Shown: positions 28,518 to 36,104 of the stretch, piece by piece | Layout: every line of letters starts with the position of its first letter | How positions within the stretch are numbered: the first letter of the stretch is position 1 | IMG/VR virus record: IMGVR_UViG_3300042987_003276 | Location: 1 to 36,941 of that record | Reading direction: 5' to 3' (one strand) | Length of the DNA: 36,941 bases | DNA from: a virus | Notes under the pieces: model-generated | Databases searched by the model: none | The model's input: only the letters and a program-made list of their open reading frames with translations | What the model was told of the DNA's origin: nothing | Program-made: the position numbers and the translations under genes

Positions 28518-29458
28518 TTCTTGATAGCAGACTTGAGTTGAGGTAAAGCAATGCCAGGGAATGGCACATAGGACGCATCCATCATATTGAAGAATAGATC
28601 CCATGCATGGTGTTGAGTGAACACTTCGTTAGGTTTGTAGTTGCGCCAATGGGTCAGCGGAGCTTGTGCCCCTTGGTTGGTATACAACAAAACAAAACGT
28701 CCATCACTGACCGAGTCTTTGGGCGGTGCATAGAACCATGCCACACACTTCTCAGGTGTTCCACTGGGACTAGCGTTACGCGCATCTGTGCGCTTGCACA
28801 GCAGCTCACGGTACTTGTTAAACCAACTCAGGTGGATGCACCATGGTTTAAATCCCTGGATCTCTTCTTGGAAAAAAGATAGGTTACTGAGCTGACGTTG
28901 AAAGGACCCACATGAGCATGTAGGTTCGCCAAACATCGAGTCTTGTTTGGTGCCATCGTCCAGTTCAGAGTCCATATCAATCGGCCGATTCGCAAGCCGC
29001 ATCCCGTCCGGCGCAACCAAATGGCCAATGTCCGTTTGGTCAGACTGAAGGATGGTTGTGATTTTGGCAACGTCTGATATGTGTATAAATTTGTCTGCCC
29101 AGTGAGCTTGTAGTTTTGCATTGGAAGTCAGGTGTCCGAGTGCGTGTGTGTAGTTCCAGCCCTTAAACAATACGTAAGCATTGTTGTGCCATACACTAGG
29201 GCCACGATAATTAGGGCCAAGGTAAGAAAAGAAATCTTTGAGACGGTTGGTGTAATTCGTGAAGGCTAGCTTAATCAGCTCCCGTGGGTAAGCCTGCTCG
29301 CTACCATCACGACGCACCACAAGACAATTGTCATCTCGCAGATAAATGCCAGCAATTTCGGTGTCATCAAAATCCTGGAACGCACGACCAATGTTAGTAC
29401 GTGTGTAGATCAGAGACTGAGCAGCGTTAAGTTCTTGTTGCTGAAGTTGCGTTGTCAT
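28514..29458 (-). CDS. SWIM-type zinc-finger protein (314 aa)
   Basis: Residues 178-210 contain EPTCSCGSFQR and later KPWCIHLSWF, i.e. C181-x-C183-x23-C207-x-H209, the exact C-x-C-x(n)-C-x-H pattern of a SWIM zinc finger. SWIM fingers bind DNA or proteins in transposases, SNF2 helicases and recombination factors. The rest is aromatic-rich (LKDFFSYLGPNYRGPSVWHN) and not recognised. With three small genes in an overlapping chain downstream, it heads an operon in the DNA-metabolism region. A role in recombination or replication control is a reasonable guess. Confidence 0.7.
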   Translation of the reverse strand: MTTQLQQQELNAAQSLIYTRTNIGRAFQDFDDTEIAGIYLRDDNCLVVRRDGSEQAYPRELIKLAFTNYTNRLKDFFSYLGPNYRGPSVWHNNAYVLFKGWNYTHALGHLTSNAKLQAHWADKFIHISDVAKITTILQSDQTDIGHLVAPDGMRLANRPIDMDSELDDGTKQDSMFGEPTCSCGSFQRQLSNLSFFQEEIQGFKPWCIHLSWFNKYRELLCKRTDARNASPSGTPEKCVAWFYAPPKDSVSDGRFVLLYTNQGAQAPLTHWRNYKPNEVFTQHHAWDLFFNMMDASYVPFPGIALPQLKSAIKK

Positions 29459-29476
29459 GAGTTGAATGGTGTGGTG

Positions 29477-29680
29477 TTAGATGCAGTGATCTTGGTCAGT
29501 TGACCAACGTCTTTTGGCTTGCCGGTCAATCTCTCGATCCCTGGCCTGCTTGCCCATCTTATACGATCCCCAGATCACAGCGGCCCAAGCAGCAGGGTTT
29601 GGTGCGCAAAACGCAATGGTACCAACGATGAGAGCCGTGGCACCACCAACCTTGAGTGCGGCTTTGTCTTCAGGTTTCAT
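29477..29680 (-). CDS. Small membrane protein (67 aa)
   Basis: ATG 29680 (MKPEDKAALKVGGATALIVG). Residues 10-45 are hydrophobic (GTIAFCAPNPAAWAAVIWGS) and may cross the membrane once or form a hairpin. The C-terminus is basic (RDREIDRQAKRRWS). It is upstream of the SWIM gene with an 18-nt gap. No family recognised. Confidence 0.65.
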   Translation of the reverse strand: MKPEDKAALKVGGATALIVGTIAFCAPNPAAWAAVIWGSYKMGKQARDREIDRQAKRRWSTDQDHCI

Positions 29681-29759
29681 TTGGTAATCCTTAACACATT
29701 CAGTGGAATCAAGTCAAGTTTAAATGAAGGCGTAGAATAAACTGAACCAATTGAATAAC

Positions 29760-29978
29760 ATGTTGAAATTTGAAATGTCGCCAGAGGATATGTTCTGGCA
29801 AGAGAAGATGATACGTAGCATTAATGATTGCAGTTCAATGAGTGAGCTAAAGGAAATGGCAACCTTGTTAACCAAGATTGCCACGCAGCGTCAGATTGCA
29901 ATCAAAGGATTAGTTGCTGATGCAATGGAGCTTATGAAAGATAATTACTCTCATAAGCTCCCAGCTATCAACGATTAA
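29760..29978 (+). CDS. Small helical protein (72 aa), only plus-strand gene in the block
   Basis: ATG 29760 (MLKFEMSPEDMFWQEKMIRS); TTG 29751 is three codons earlier. The body is helical (MSELKEMATLLTKIATQRQI, then AIKGLVADAMELMKDNY). A TAGAAT box lies about 20 nt upstream. It converges on the HNH gene at 29979 with no gap. I recall similar proteins in cyanophages; function unknown. Confidence 0.65.
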   Translation: MLKFEMSPEDMFWQEKMIRSINDCSSMSELKEMATLLTKIATQRQIAIKGLVADAMELMKDNYSHKLPAIND

Positions 29979-30434
29979 TCACAGGCTGTCGCAAAACAAA
30001 AGGTATTTACCAACTGTTGGCTGAGAGCAACCAACAATCTTGGCAATTTTGTCTTGCGATAAACCCTGTTTTCTTAACTCAATGATTTGACAAATAGTCT
30101 TTTCATTTAAAGTTAAAGGATGCCTCCCAGGCTTCCAGCGCTTTCTTTGATGCATGTCATTGATGTTGTCGGCTTGAGAACCAGGCATTAGATGTAAAGG
30201 ATTACAACATGCAGGGTTATCACATTTGTGTCGGATAACAATCTTAGGAGTTAACTCAACATCGTAATGATGCTCGTAGCTCCAACGATGAGCAAGAATT
30301 GCTTTTTGGTTACGCTTTGGATAACCATAGCCATCTCGATGCCATCGTCGACCAATGTAAGGCCAACAGGAATAAAGACCCCCGGAGGGGTCAATCATTC
30401 CAAGCAAATCAACAGACGTGTTTGCTTTAGTCAT
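29979..30434 (-). CDS. HNH endonuclease with C-terminal helix-turn-helix
   Basis: This is a 151-residue protein. The HNH part is AILAHRWSYEHHYDV, then VIRHKCDNPACCNPLHLMPG and SQADNINDMHQRKR. The C-terminus is a resolvase-type helix-turn-helix (KQGLSQDKIAKIVGCSQPTV). This is the usual plan of freestanding phage homing endonucleases. Its ATG overlaps the TGA of the upstream gene (TGATG), so it has become part of that operon, unlike the HNH gene at 15614. Confidence 0.92.
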   Translation of the reverse strand: MTKANTSVDLLGMIDPSGGLYSCWPYIGRRWHRDGYGYPKRNQKAILAHRWSYEHHYDVELTPKIVIRHKCDNPACCNPLHLMPGSQADNINDMHQRKRWKPGRHPLTLNEKTICQIIELRKQGLSQDKIAKIVGCSQPTVGKYLLFCDSL

Positions 30435-31453
30435 CAGCTCAGATCTGCATCCTCACCAGTCAGGGGATCACGAGCAGGTAATGCCTTGACATCAACTGTA
30501 TCCGTAGTCCGAGAGACAGGCAGGATCTCAACTCCTTCTTTGATTCCGTATGCACCACCGAGCTTTTGTGCATCTTGTCGTGCATGTTGATTGATGTAAT
30601 CACTGAACATCTCCTGGAACTTCCAGGTTGATTCACGATCTTCATCGGGAATGCTGAGGCGATTCAGCGAAGTAATCGCTTCATCTTGAGAGCTGTAATC
30701 AGGAATCTCAAACGATTCGATAGCACAAATCTCTACATTGTTTGCACCACGCATCTCGTTGGCAAGTACGGGAGCAAACACTGTGGTGGCATAAAACTTT
30801 TCGTTGAATGCCAAAGGTACCTCAGAGTCCAGTGCTTTGCTCAAGCACTTAGACATTTCCTTTTCATACAGTTTGACCTTGTCGCTGACGTCGGTGCCGT
30901 TAAGACCCTTGAGCGTAAGCACCATGGGAATCTTGTGAGCACGTTTGTTGTCCTGGGTCAAGACGTAGACCAGGTACTTTGTACGTACACTGTACTTACG
31001 CTTATACATCTCGCCTTTGCTGTTGGCAAGATCAGCGGCAACCTTGTCGTTATCAAACATTTCTTTGACATCTGGATCCTCAAAGGTTCCAATCGTCTGT
31101 CTCATCCCTGTGGTTTCCTCAACCATGAGGGGAGAACGCAAAAGGATTTGCAAACGAGGCTCAATGAAATTGAGTCCTTCTTCAATTGAAGTGTTGGGAG
31201 CCATACCAAAAGTTTGCTTGTAGTCCCAGATAACTGAACCCTTAGCAAATTGATCTTCAGTGGCGTTCCATCCACAAGCATCAAGGTCTGACTTCCGCAC
31301 GAACCAACCTCGGATCTTGGACTTGTTGAGAGGTTGGATGGTGACAAGATTCTGGTATCCGGATACAAACTTTTTATCTTGGAAAAGTTTGAAGGAATCC
31401 AGCCCACGTGTTGCAAGTGCAGAGGTTTTCTTAGTAGTCATTGAAGCAGTCAT
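30434..31453 (-). CDS. Conserved protein of DNA-metabolism operon (339 aa)
   Basis: The N-terminus (ALATRGLDSFKLFQDKKFVS) is followed by a region with LNFIEPRLQILLRSPLMVEE and later KYLVYVLTQDNKRAHKIPMV and LTLKGLNGTDVSDKV. This recalls a cyanobacterial/phage family of unknown function (DUF5895), but I am not sure. The order (promoter element, this gene, HNH) and nearness to the SSB-like gene suggest a ssDNA-binding or recombination role. The start at 31453 is supported by the promoter element 24 nt upstream; Met5 is an alternative. Confidence 0.65.
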   Translation of the reverse strand: MTASMTTKKTSALATRGLDSFKLFQDKKFVSGYQNLVTIQPLNKSKIRGWFVRKSDLDACGWNATEDQFAKGSVIWDYKQTFGMAPNTSIEEGLNFIEPRLQILLRSPLMVEETTGMRQTIGTFEDPDVKEMFDNDKVAADLANSKGEMYKRKYSVRTKYLVYVLTQDNKRAHKIPMVLTLKGLNGTDVSDKVKLYEKEMSKCLSKALDSEVPLAFNEKFYATTVFAPVLANEMRGANNVEICAIESFEIPDYSSQDEAITSLNRLSIPDEDRESTWKFQEMFSDYINQHARQDAQKLGGAYGIKEGVEILPVSRTTDTVDVKALPARDPLTGEDADLS

Positions 31454-31477
31454 GGTTAGTTCGTAGTCAAGGACAGG

Positions 31478-31502
31478 CAGTTTAACGTCGTACCAGAGGA
31501 CG
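31478..31502 (-). promoter_or_regulatory. Conserved promoter-like element, copy 2
   Basis: Plus-strand CAGTTTAACGTCGTACC followed by AGAGGACG. It matches the copies at 32602 and 27678 and lies 24 nt before the ATG at 31453. Confidence 0.7.
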
Positions 31503-31507
31503 GGAAG

Positions 31508-31762
31508 TTAAGCTACTTTCTCAAGATCATCTTGTTGGAGAGGTAACTGAATAGCTGGCTCCCCTTGGTACAAAGCAAGATACTGCTTTGAGATTTCGTA
31601 CATTCGCTCGATGATGTTTAGCTCAAGATGCCCAACACCACGCATGAAATTAATGAACTCATCAACAATTTCATCAGTGCCAATGCACTGGAACTCATGC
31701 AGAACTTTTCGTTTACCATCCTCATAAAGGAGAGTGAACTGATCTTCAGGTTGAGTTGACAT
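31508..31762 (-). CDS. Small hypothetical protein (84 aa)
   Basis: ATG 31762 shares its base with the stop of the SSB-like gene, so the two are coupled. It begins MSTQPEDQFTLLYEDGKRKV and is a mixed alpha/beta, acidic protein with a long helix (NIIERMYEISKQYLALYQGE). It could be a partner of the SSB-like protein. No family recognised. Confidence 0.7.
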   Translation of the reverse strand: MSTQPEDQFTLLYEDGKRKVLHEFQCIGTDEIVDEFINFMRGVGHLELNIIERMYEISKQYLALYQGEPAIQLPLQQDDLEKVA

Positions 31763-32577
31763 CAGAATGGAACTTCGTCGTTGAATTCAGGTGCGTTGCC
31801 GTATTGACCGGGGAGATCAGGCAGCCCAGTGTTGGGGCCTGCATTCCAGGGATCGCTGGACTCCTCAACGGTCTTGCCGCCCCATAGGCTAGCAACATTC
31901 TCTGTGGATGCCACAGTTGTTTGGGATGTCACTTGTTTCGGCTGAGACTCATTTGTTTTGGGAGCCAGTGTCATCTGCACAAGCTGCAACTTGGTGACGC
32001 TGCGCCGTTGATTGGACTCTTTATCGGTCCAGGCATCGGTCACAATCCTGGCACGAATCGTAAGACCAGTGCCTTTGCGCGTCATGTTCACAAGAAGTTC
32101 AGCTTGGTTGAACTTATCTTGTGCCGTGTTAATTGCGTAGAAGTTAAAGAGATCAGCTTGGTTGCGCCCAGTGTTTACCGAGAGTGTTTGATTGGCAATC
32201 ATCAAACCATCTGCGGTTGTCTTGAAAGCACGTGCATCTGTTTGATCAATGTCTTTGATGCAACGTCCCGTCAAGATGACGTCGTTGAAGACAGGGAATG
32301 CTTCAGTAACTTGAGCAACAACTCCTCCATTGAGCGAGTACGTTTTTGATTCGAGATCAAACCGTAGCTTGGAGCCGTGAATGTACACCCGATCTCCTTT
32401 GTTGAGGGATCGGAAAGCATCTCCGGTTTTCCCGTAAACATTGAGTACAAGGATAGTGGGTGCTTTGTTGCCAACTGGCGGAAGTGTTACTTCAGCGCAG
32501 TAGTTGAATGTGGTTGAACTGGTGTACACCTGACGAGGATTCTCGTTCAGGATTGCGCAAACATCAACGTAATTCAT
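31762..32577 (-). CDS. Single-stranded DNA-binding protein-like, two OB-folds
   Basis: This is a 271-residue protein. The first OB-like segment is YCAEVTLPPVGNKAPTILVL, then KGDRVYIHGSKLRFDLESKT. The second is DVILTGRCIKDIDQTDARAF, then ELLVNMTRKGTGLTIRARIV. A flexible Thr/Gln/Pro tail (residues 210-260) ends in the acidic PEFNDEVPF, the classic SSB tip that recruits partner proteins. Two OB-folds in one chain would form a four-OB dimer, as in Deinococcus SSB. It would coat ssDNA at the fork and serve the PolA and PrimPol proteins. Promoter element copy 1 lies 24 nt upstream. Confidence 0.8.
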   Translation of the reverse strand: MNYVDVCAILNENPRQVYTSSTTFNYCAEVTLPPVGNKAPTILVLNVYGKTGDAFRSLNKGDRVYIHGSKLRFDLESKTYSLNGGVVAQVTEAFPVFNDVILTGRCIKDIDQTDARAFKTTADGLMIANQTLSVNTGRNQADLFNFYAINTAQDKFNQAELLVNMTRKGTGLTIRARIVTDAWTDKESNQRRSVTKLQLVQMTLAPKTNESQPKQVTSQTTVASTENVASLWGGKTVEESSDPWNAGPNTGLPDLPGQYGNAPEFNDEVPF

Positions 32578-32601
32578 CGGATCAAAAGGGTTGTGTTAAA
32601 G

Positions 32602-32625
32602 CAGTTTAACGTCATGCTTAGGACG
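32602..32625 (-). promoter_or_regulatory. Conserved promoter-like element, copy 1
   Basis: Plus-strand CAGTTTAACGTCATG followed by CTTAGGACG. The gap to the start of the SSB-like gene (32577) is 24 nt, the same as for copy 2. Confidence 0.7.
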
Positions 32626-32630
32626 TAACT

Positions 32631-32807
32631 TTATTCTTTGGAATGAATAACTGAATCTCTAAGAATGCAATACAACCAAGCAAGCATAAAGCTTTGAAAC
32701 CAAGTGAAATTAAATGCGTATTTAAGACCGCACCAAATTACAATGCCAATAATGGCAGATGCAATTGCTTTTGCAACTACACCAGAGTTCTCTTTGTTGA
32801 GTTTCAT
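32631..32807 (-). CDS. Small membrane protein (58 aa)
   Basis: ATG 32807 follows the DNA polymerase stop (32810) directly and the frame ends with TAA 32631. MKLNKENSGVVAKAIASAII is followed by GIVIWCGLKYAFNFTWFQSF and MLAWLYCIL: two hydrophobic helices. It is coupled to the polymerase gene by position. It may help membrane attachment of replication or modify the host membrane; function unknown. Confidence 0.65.
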   Translation of the reverse strand: MKLNKENSGVVAKAIASAIIGIVIWCGLKYAFNFTWFQSFMLAWLYCILRDSVIHSKE

Positions 32808-32809
32808 AA

Positions 32810-34633
32810 CTAGTGCGTTTCAGCCCACGAGGATCCTACACGAGAGTCGCCTTCAATTTCGCATTGGAACCCAAAGAATTTCTGAGCTTGCGGGAAAGCT
32901 GCCATGGCCTGGTCACGGATGCGCTCCGTGTGCTGTGGGTTACAAACCAGTTGCACTTCGTCATGAACCATAAGGACTTGCTCCCAATCCTTGCCGTGGG
33001 TCAAGCCAAGGTTTTGTTCAATGTTGTTGTGAATGTTAATAACAACTTGCTTCATCAGGATTGCACCTGCTGATTGCAATAGAACATTCAGTCCTTTGAA
33101 AGCTGAGCGACAATATAAAATACGACGATCAAGCCCAATGAGATAACCCCTGGATCCAATGTTTTCATCAATCTTTTCCTTGAGTGATTTAAGAGCTGGT
33201 ACACCTTTCATGAATGAATTGATTGCAGTTCTTCCTAGTTGACGGAGAACTTCGTCATCTTTTTCCTTCGGGTTAATAATGGTACCAGCTTTGAGATTGC
33301 CGGCGCCATATAATACAGCGTACAGCAACCTCTTACTTATATCACGAGTCTCTACACCAAAACGTTCCTGGTTATACACATGGATGTCAATCTCAGGATT
33401 TGTTACGATACGCGCATATTCCCCCTGGTCCCAATAAGCAAGGTAACCAGCCAAACAACGTAGCTCCAATGCTTTGGCGTCAATGCCAATCATGTCCCAC
33501 CCTTGCGGTGCATGAAATAATGCACGGCATTCTTTACCGTATGGCGAATACCCCGCTGGAACTTGACCCATATTTGGGTATCGGTGAGAACAACGACCAG
33601 TGATACAACCATTAGTAACAACGTCACCGTGCATGCGACCGCTGTCATTATTAACCAACTTGAGCCAAGCATTGTTGCCATTAACAATTTGTCCAAGACG
33701 TTTCTTGACAAGCATGTATTCTGCCAAAGCTTTTGCCTCCGGATAAGGCAACTGCTCTAACACTTCATCATCAACGACTGGATTTCCTTTCGCAGTAAAT
33801 TTTTCTGGTTGCCATCCGTACTTACTCTTAAGGCGATCAGCAATTTGGTCACGAGATCCAGGATTGAATTCTTCGTATCGTATTTTTTCAAATGGAACTC
33901 CTTTGACATAACCACGTTTGGTGTTGTTTACCTTAGGGGTAAACCATGTGCTGTGTTTGATTGGAGGAAAGATTTCCTTTAGCTGTGGCTCAAGTTGTGC
34001 TTCTTTTGCTCGGAGATCATCCACAAGATCAAGAGCTGCATCCACATCAAAAGGAACGCCTGCTCTAATTTGTTTGTTAATCGCCAAAGCAAAGTCGTGT
34101 TCAAGCTTGAGCGCTGGCTCTGGATAGTTCTGTTTGGTGATATGCTCCCAGAGTTTTGTAGTAACTGCAACGTCTTGGATACAGTAGTCCAACATCTCCT
34201 GAGAATATGTGGAGAAGTCTTTGAAGCTGATCTTATGATCGGCCAACCTCCATCCCCAGGCCTTAAGTGATGCGGCACCTCGCTGGTTCGGTGGAACCTG
34301 CGGATATTGTTCAATGTCAAGGTCATAGAGTTTTTCCTTGGGCCAGATCAATCGTGTACAGATGAGTGTGTCAATGATGCGTGTTTTGCAGTCAAATGAA
34401 TGCAACTTTTGCAGAACAGGAATGTCGAAAAAAAGCAGGTTATGACCTATCAAAACATCAGCGGTTGCCAGATGAGCAATAGCATCAGCAATGCGATCAG
34501 GCCCATAGCTAAAAGTTTGTTGGCCGGTGATGTCATGGATGACAATGCAGTGGATCTTAGTAACCTTGTCATAAAGACCATCAGATTCCAAGTCAAAGAC
34601 GTAGAACTTATCACTTACGGAAGCGGGCTTCAT
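32810..34633 (-). CDS. DNA polymerase, family A (T7-like) with 3'-5' exonuclease
   Basis: I start it at ATG 34633 (607 residues), because the exonuclease motif begins at once as in T7; ATG 34669 is an alternative. Exonuclease motifs: FDLESDG (D14, E16), IGHNLLFFD (D70) and YCIQD (D154). Polymerase motifs: motif A GIDAKALELR (D385), motif B R430-x3-K434-x3-Y438-x3-YG, and motif C VHDE (556-559). All catalytic residues are intact, so both proofreading and synthesis should work. Y438 matches the T7 tyrosine that controls dideoxynucleotide use. It overlaps the 77-residue gene upstream by 23 nt and would elongate from primers made by the PrimPol-helicase. Confidence 0.95.
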   Translation of the reverse strand: MKPASVSDKFYVFDLESDGLYDKVTKIHCIVIHDITGQQTFSYGPDRIADAIAHLATADVLIGHNLLFFDIPVLQKLHSFDCKTRIIDTLICTRLIWPKEKLYDLDIEQYPQVPPNQRGAASLKAWGWRLADHKISFKDFSTYSQEMLDYCIQDVAVTTKLWEHITKQNYPEPALKLEHDFALAINKQIRAGVPFDVDAALDLVDDLRAKEAQLEPQLKEIFPPIKHSTWFTPKVNNTKRGYVKGVPFEKIRYEEFNPGSRDQIADRLKSKYGWQPEKFTAKGNPVVDDEVLEQLPYPEAKALAEYMLVKKRLGQIVNGNNAWLKLVNNDSGRMHGDVVTNGCITGRCSHRYPNMGQVPAGYSPYGKECRALFHAPQGWDMIGIDAKALELRCLAGYLAYWDQGEYARIVTNPEIDIHVYNQERFGVETRDISKRLLYAVLYGAGNLKAGTIINPKEKDDEVLRQLGRTAINSFMKGVPALKSLKEKIDENIGSRGYLIGLDRRILYCRSAFKGLNVLLQSAGAILMKQVVINIHNNIEQNLGLTHGKDWEQVLMVHDEVQLVCNPQHTERIRDQAMAAFPQAQKFFGFQCEIEGDSRVGSSWAETH

Positions 34634-34844
34634 CTTGAATTGAGAGTTCTTTACAGGCAAGGTCTTCATCGTTACTGTTGATCCACTTCAAGATTTGCTG
34701 TGCACCCGCACGATACGGAAGCGACAAGATCTTGTTTAAAGCTACATCAGAGTCTAGTGGAATCAACTCAAACTTATTGGTTTCACTATTAGCAGTGATG
34801 GCATGGGCTTTGCCCCATTGCCAACAAGCAATTACGTAAGACAT
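34611..34844 (-). CDS. Small hypothetical protein (77 aa)
   Basis: ATG 34844 (MSYVIACWQWGKAHAITANS) to stop 34611, overlapping the polymerase start. It is an alpha/beta protein with WQWGKAH near its start and LPYRAGAQQILKWINSNDED in the middle. A 46-nt imperfect inverted repeat touches its start codon. No family recognised. Coupling suggests a polymerase partner. Confidence 0.7.
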   Translation of the reverse strand: MSYVIACWQWGKAHAITANSETNKFELIPLDSDVALNKILSLPYRAGAQQILKWINSNDEDLACKELSIQDEARFRK

Positions 34845-34890
34845 GGATCAGATGAAAGACAGATAGATGATATCTGATTTCACCTGATCC
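34845..34890. repeat. Long inverted repeat ending at a start codon
   Basis: GGATCAGATGAAA (34845-34857) and CAGATA pair with TATCTG and TTTCACCTGATCC (34871-34890), about 20 bp with one mismatch and one bulge, loop about 5 nt. On the minus-strand mRNA the hairpin ends directly before the ATG of the 77-residue gene, so it could control translation or be an RNase site. Confidence 0.75.
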
Positions 34891-34906
34891 GCAAGTGCTT
34901 ACGGAA

Positions 34907-35671
34907 TTATTCCCGATTCTTCTTGCTATACCCTACAAACTTGCCTTCTTTCTTGCGTTGTGTGATAGCAGCCATGGCATCAGAACCAGCACGTTGGGAT
35001 CCATGGACCAAAAGCGCAAACGGTTTGTCACCTAAACAATGACTGTCGCTGTGATCAATGGGCAATCCACGCTCTGCTGCTTCCTCTTCTGTGTACACAA
35101 CATAAGCAACCCGCTGGTACACCTCAGGATACTTATCGATCAAGTAGTCGAGTGTGCCACCGTGCGATGCAGTGAGATAGAAATTGAATGGGATCATATC
35201 ACGCAAGTTGTACCACATGCCAAGAGACTTGGTGTATGCGTAAAACTTTTGTTGCGGCCGACCTTGGGCCACCATGATCCAAGCTCGCATGTAATTCTCA
35301 GTCCAGAAGTCACCAGACTCATGGATGCGAATCAACTCTTTAACTGGTTGCATCAAGAGCGATAGGTCGATCAGGTCACGCAATAGCACAGCCTGGTTCC
35401 CATTCATGTGAATAGTTTCACGCAACAGATCCCAGTTGTACCAACGTGCTTCCCGTACGGCAGGACGTGTCTCTGCCATGGCAGCAAAGCAACGGAAGTC
35501 CTGTGTTGCCGTCACGCCTGTGTACTGAGGCAAGTCAGTGATCTGCCCTGTGGTGCGATCAGCAAAGGTCTTGCACACACCAGCGTGAGGGCATGCGTAC
35601 CCAGCAGGCAAATTGAAGATCAAACGATTCTTGAGCTTGCCATTGCCGGTGGAAAACTTGAGGAGTTTCAT
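34907..35671 (-). CDS. GP88-like conserved phage protein (254 aa)
   Basis: The start KFSTGNGKLKNRLIFNLPAG, then YACPHAGVCKTFADR, then FRCFAAMAETRPAVREARWY is the pattern I remember for the 'gene product 88' family of actinophages and cyanophages. A second block is IRIHESGDFWTENYMRAWIM, then QKFYAYTKSLGMW. Conserved Cys (C27, C33 and one in FRCFAA) suggest a metal or Fe-S site. The activity is not known to me. It is the first gene of the minus block with a clear gap on both sides. A degenerate version of the promoter element lies at 35711-35734. Confidence 0.75.
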   Translation of the reverse strand: MKLLKFSTGNGKLKNRLIFNLPAGYACPHAGVCKTFADRTTGQITDLPQYTGVTATQDFRCFAAMAETRPAVREARWYNWDLLRETIHMNGNQAVLLRDLIDLSLLMQPVKELIRIHESGDFWTENYMRAWIMVAQGRPQQKFYAYTKSLGMWYNLRDMIPFNFYLTASHGGTLDYLIDKYPEVYQRVAYVVYTEEEAAERGLPIDHSDSHCLGDKPFALLVHGSQRAGSDAMAAITQRKKEGKFVGYSKKNRE

Positions 35672-35710
35672 GGTGTTGAGTTGAAGTGAATGATAAGAAA
35701 AACTAATGAG

Positions 35711-35734
35711 TAGTTTAGGGACATACTCAGGTCC
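35711..35734 (-). promoter_or_regulatory. Possible degenerate fourth copy of the promoter-like element
   Basis: TAGTTTAGGGACATACTC then AGGTCC agrees with copy 1 (32602) at about 17 of 24 positions. The gap to the start at 35671 is 39 nt, longer than for the other copies, so this is tentative. Confidence 0.4.
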
Positions 35735-35748
35735 ATTAAAGAAGGTGA

Positions 35749-36081
35749 CTACTCGTTGTCGGGTAGTTGTTCAAGGGCGCGGCGGATGATGTCAACGCCC
35801 TTAAAGCCTTCAAGTTCAGCAGCAGCAGCCAACGCTTGCTCCTTCAAGCTCGGCGGCTTGGGGCGTCTGGCGGCCCGCATCGGGATTGCATAACTGTCAT
35901 TGCCCACCCAGTCCTCCAGCCACTCACAGCACGCCTCCAGCTCCTGGTCGGCGCCCCATTGGGCGGCACGCGTTATCAGCCAGTCTTCACGAGCAATGCC
36001 ACTGTCACGGCAACGCGGAGCCTGCTCTCGCCACTGCTGCACCAGCTCTGGCGGTGGGGTGATGGGATGTTCTTGTGTCAT
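35749..36081 (-). CDS. Conserved cyanophage/cyanobacterial hypothetical protein (110 aa)
   Basis: ATG 36081. MTQEHPITPPPELVQQWREQ, then AAQWGADQELEACCEWLEDW, then RRPKPPSLKEQALAAAAELE. I recall this layout from many small Synechococcus and cyanophage proteins. The gene is clearly richer in G and C than its neighbours, which suggests recent exchange with a high-GC Synechococcus or Cyanobium host. Function unknown. Confidence 0.8.
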   Translation of the reverse strand: MTQEHPITPPPELVQQWREQAPRCRDSGIAREDWLITRAAQWGADQELEACCEWLEDWVGNDSYAIPMRAARRPKPPSLKEQALAAAAELEGFKGVDIIRRALEQLPDNE

Positions 36082-36104
36082 GGGTGATTAGTGGTAATGG
36101 CTAG

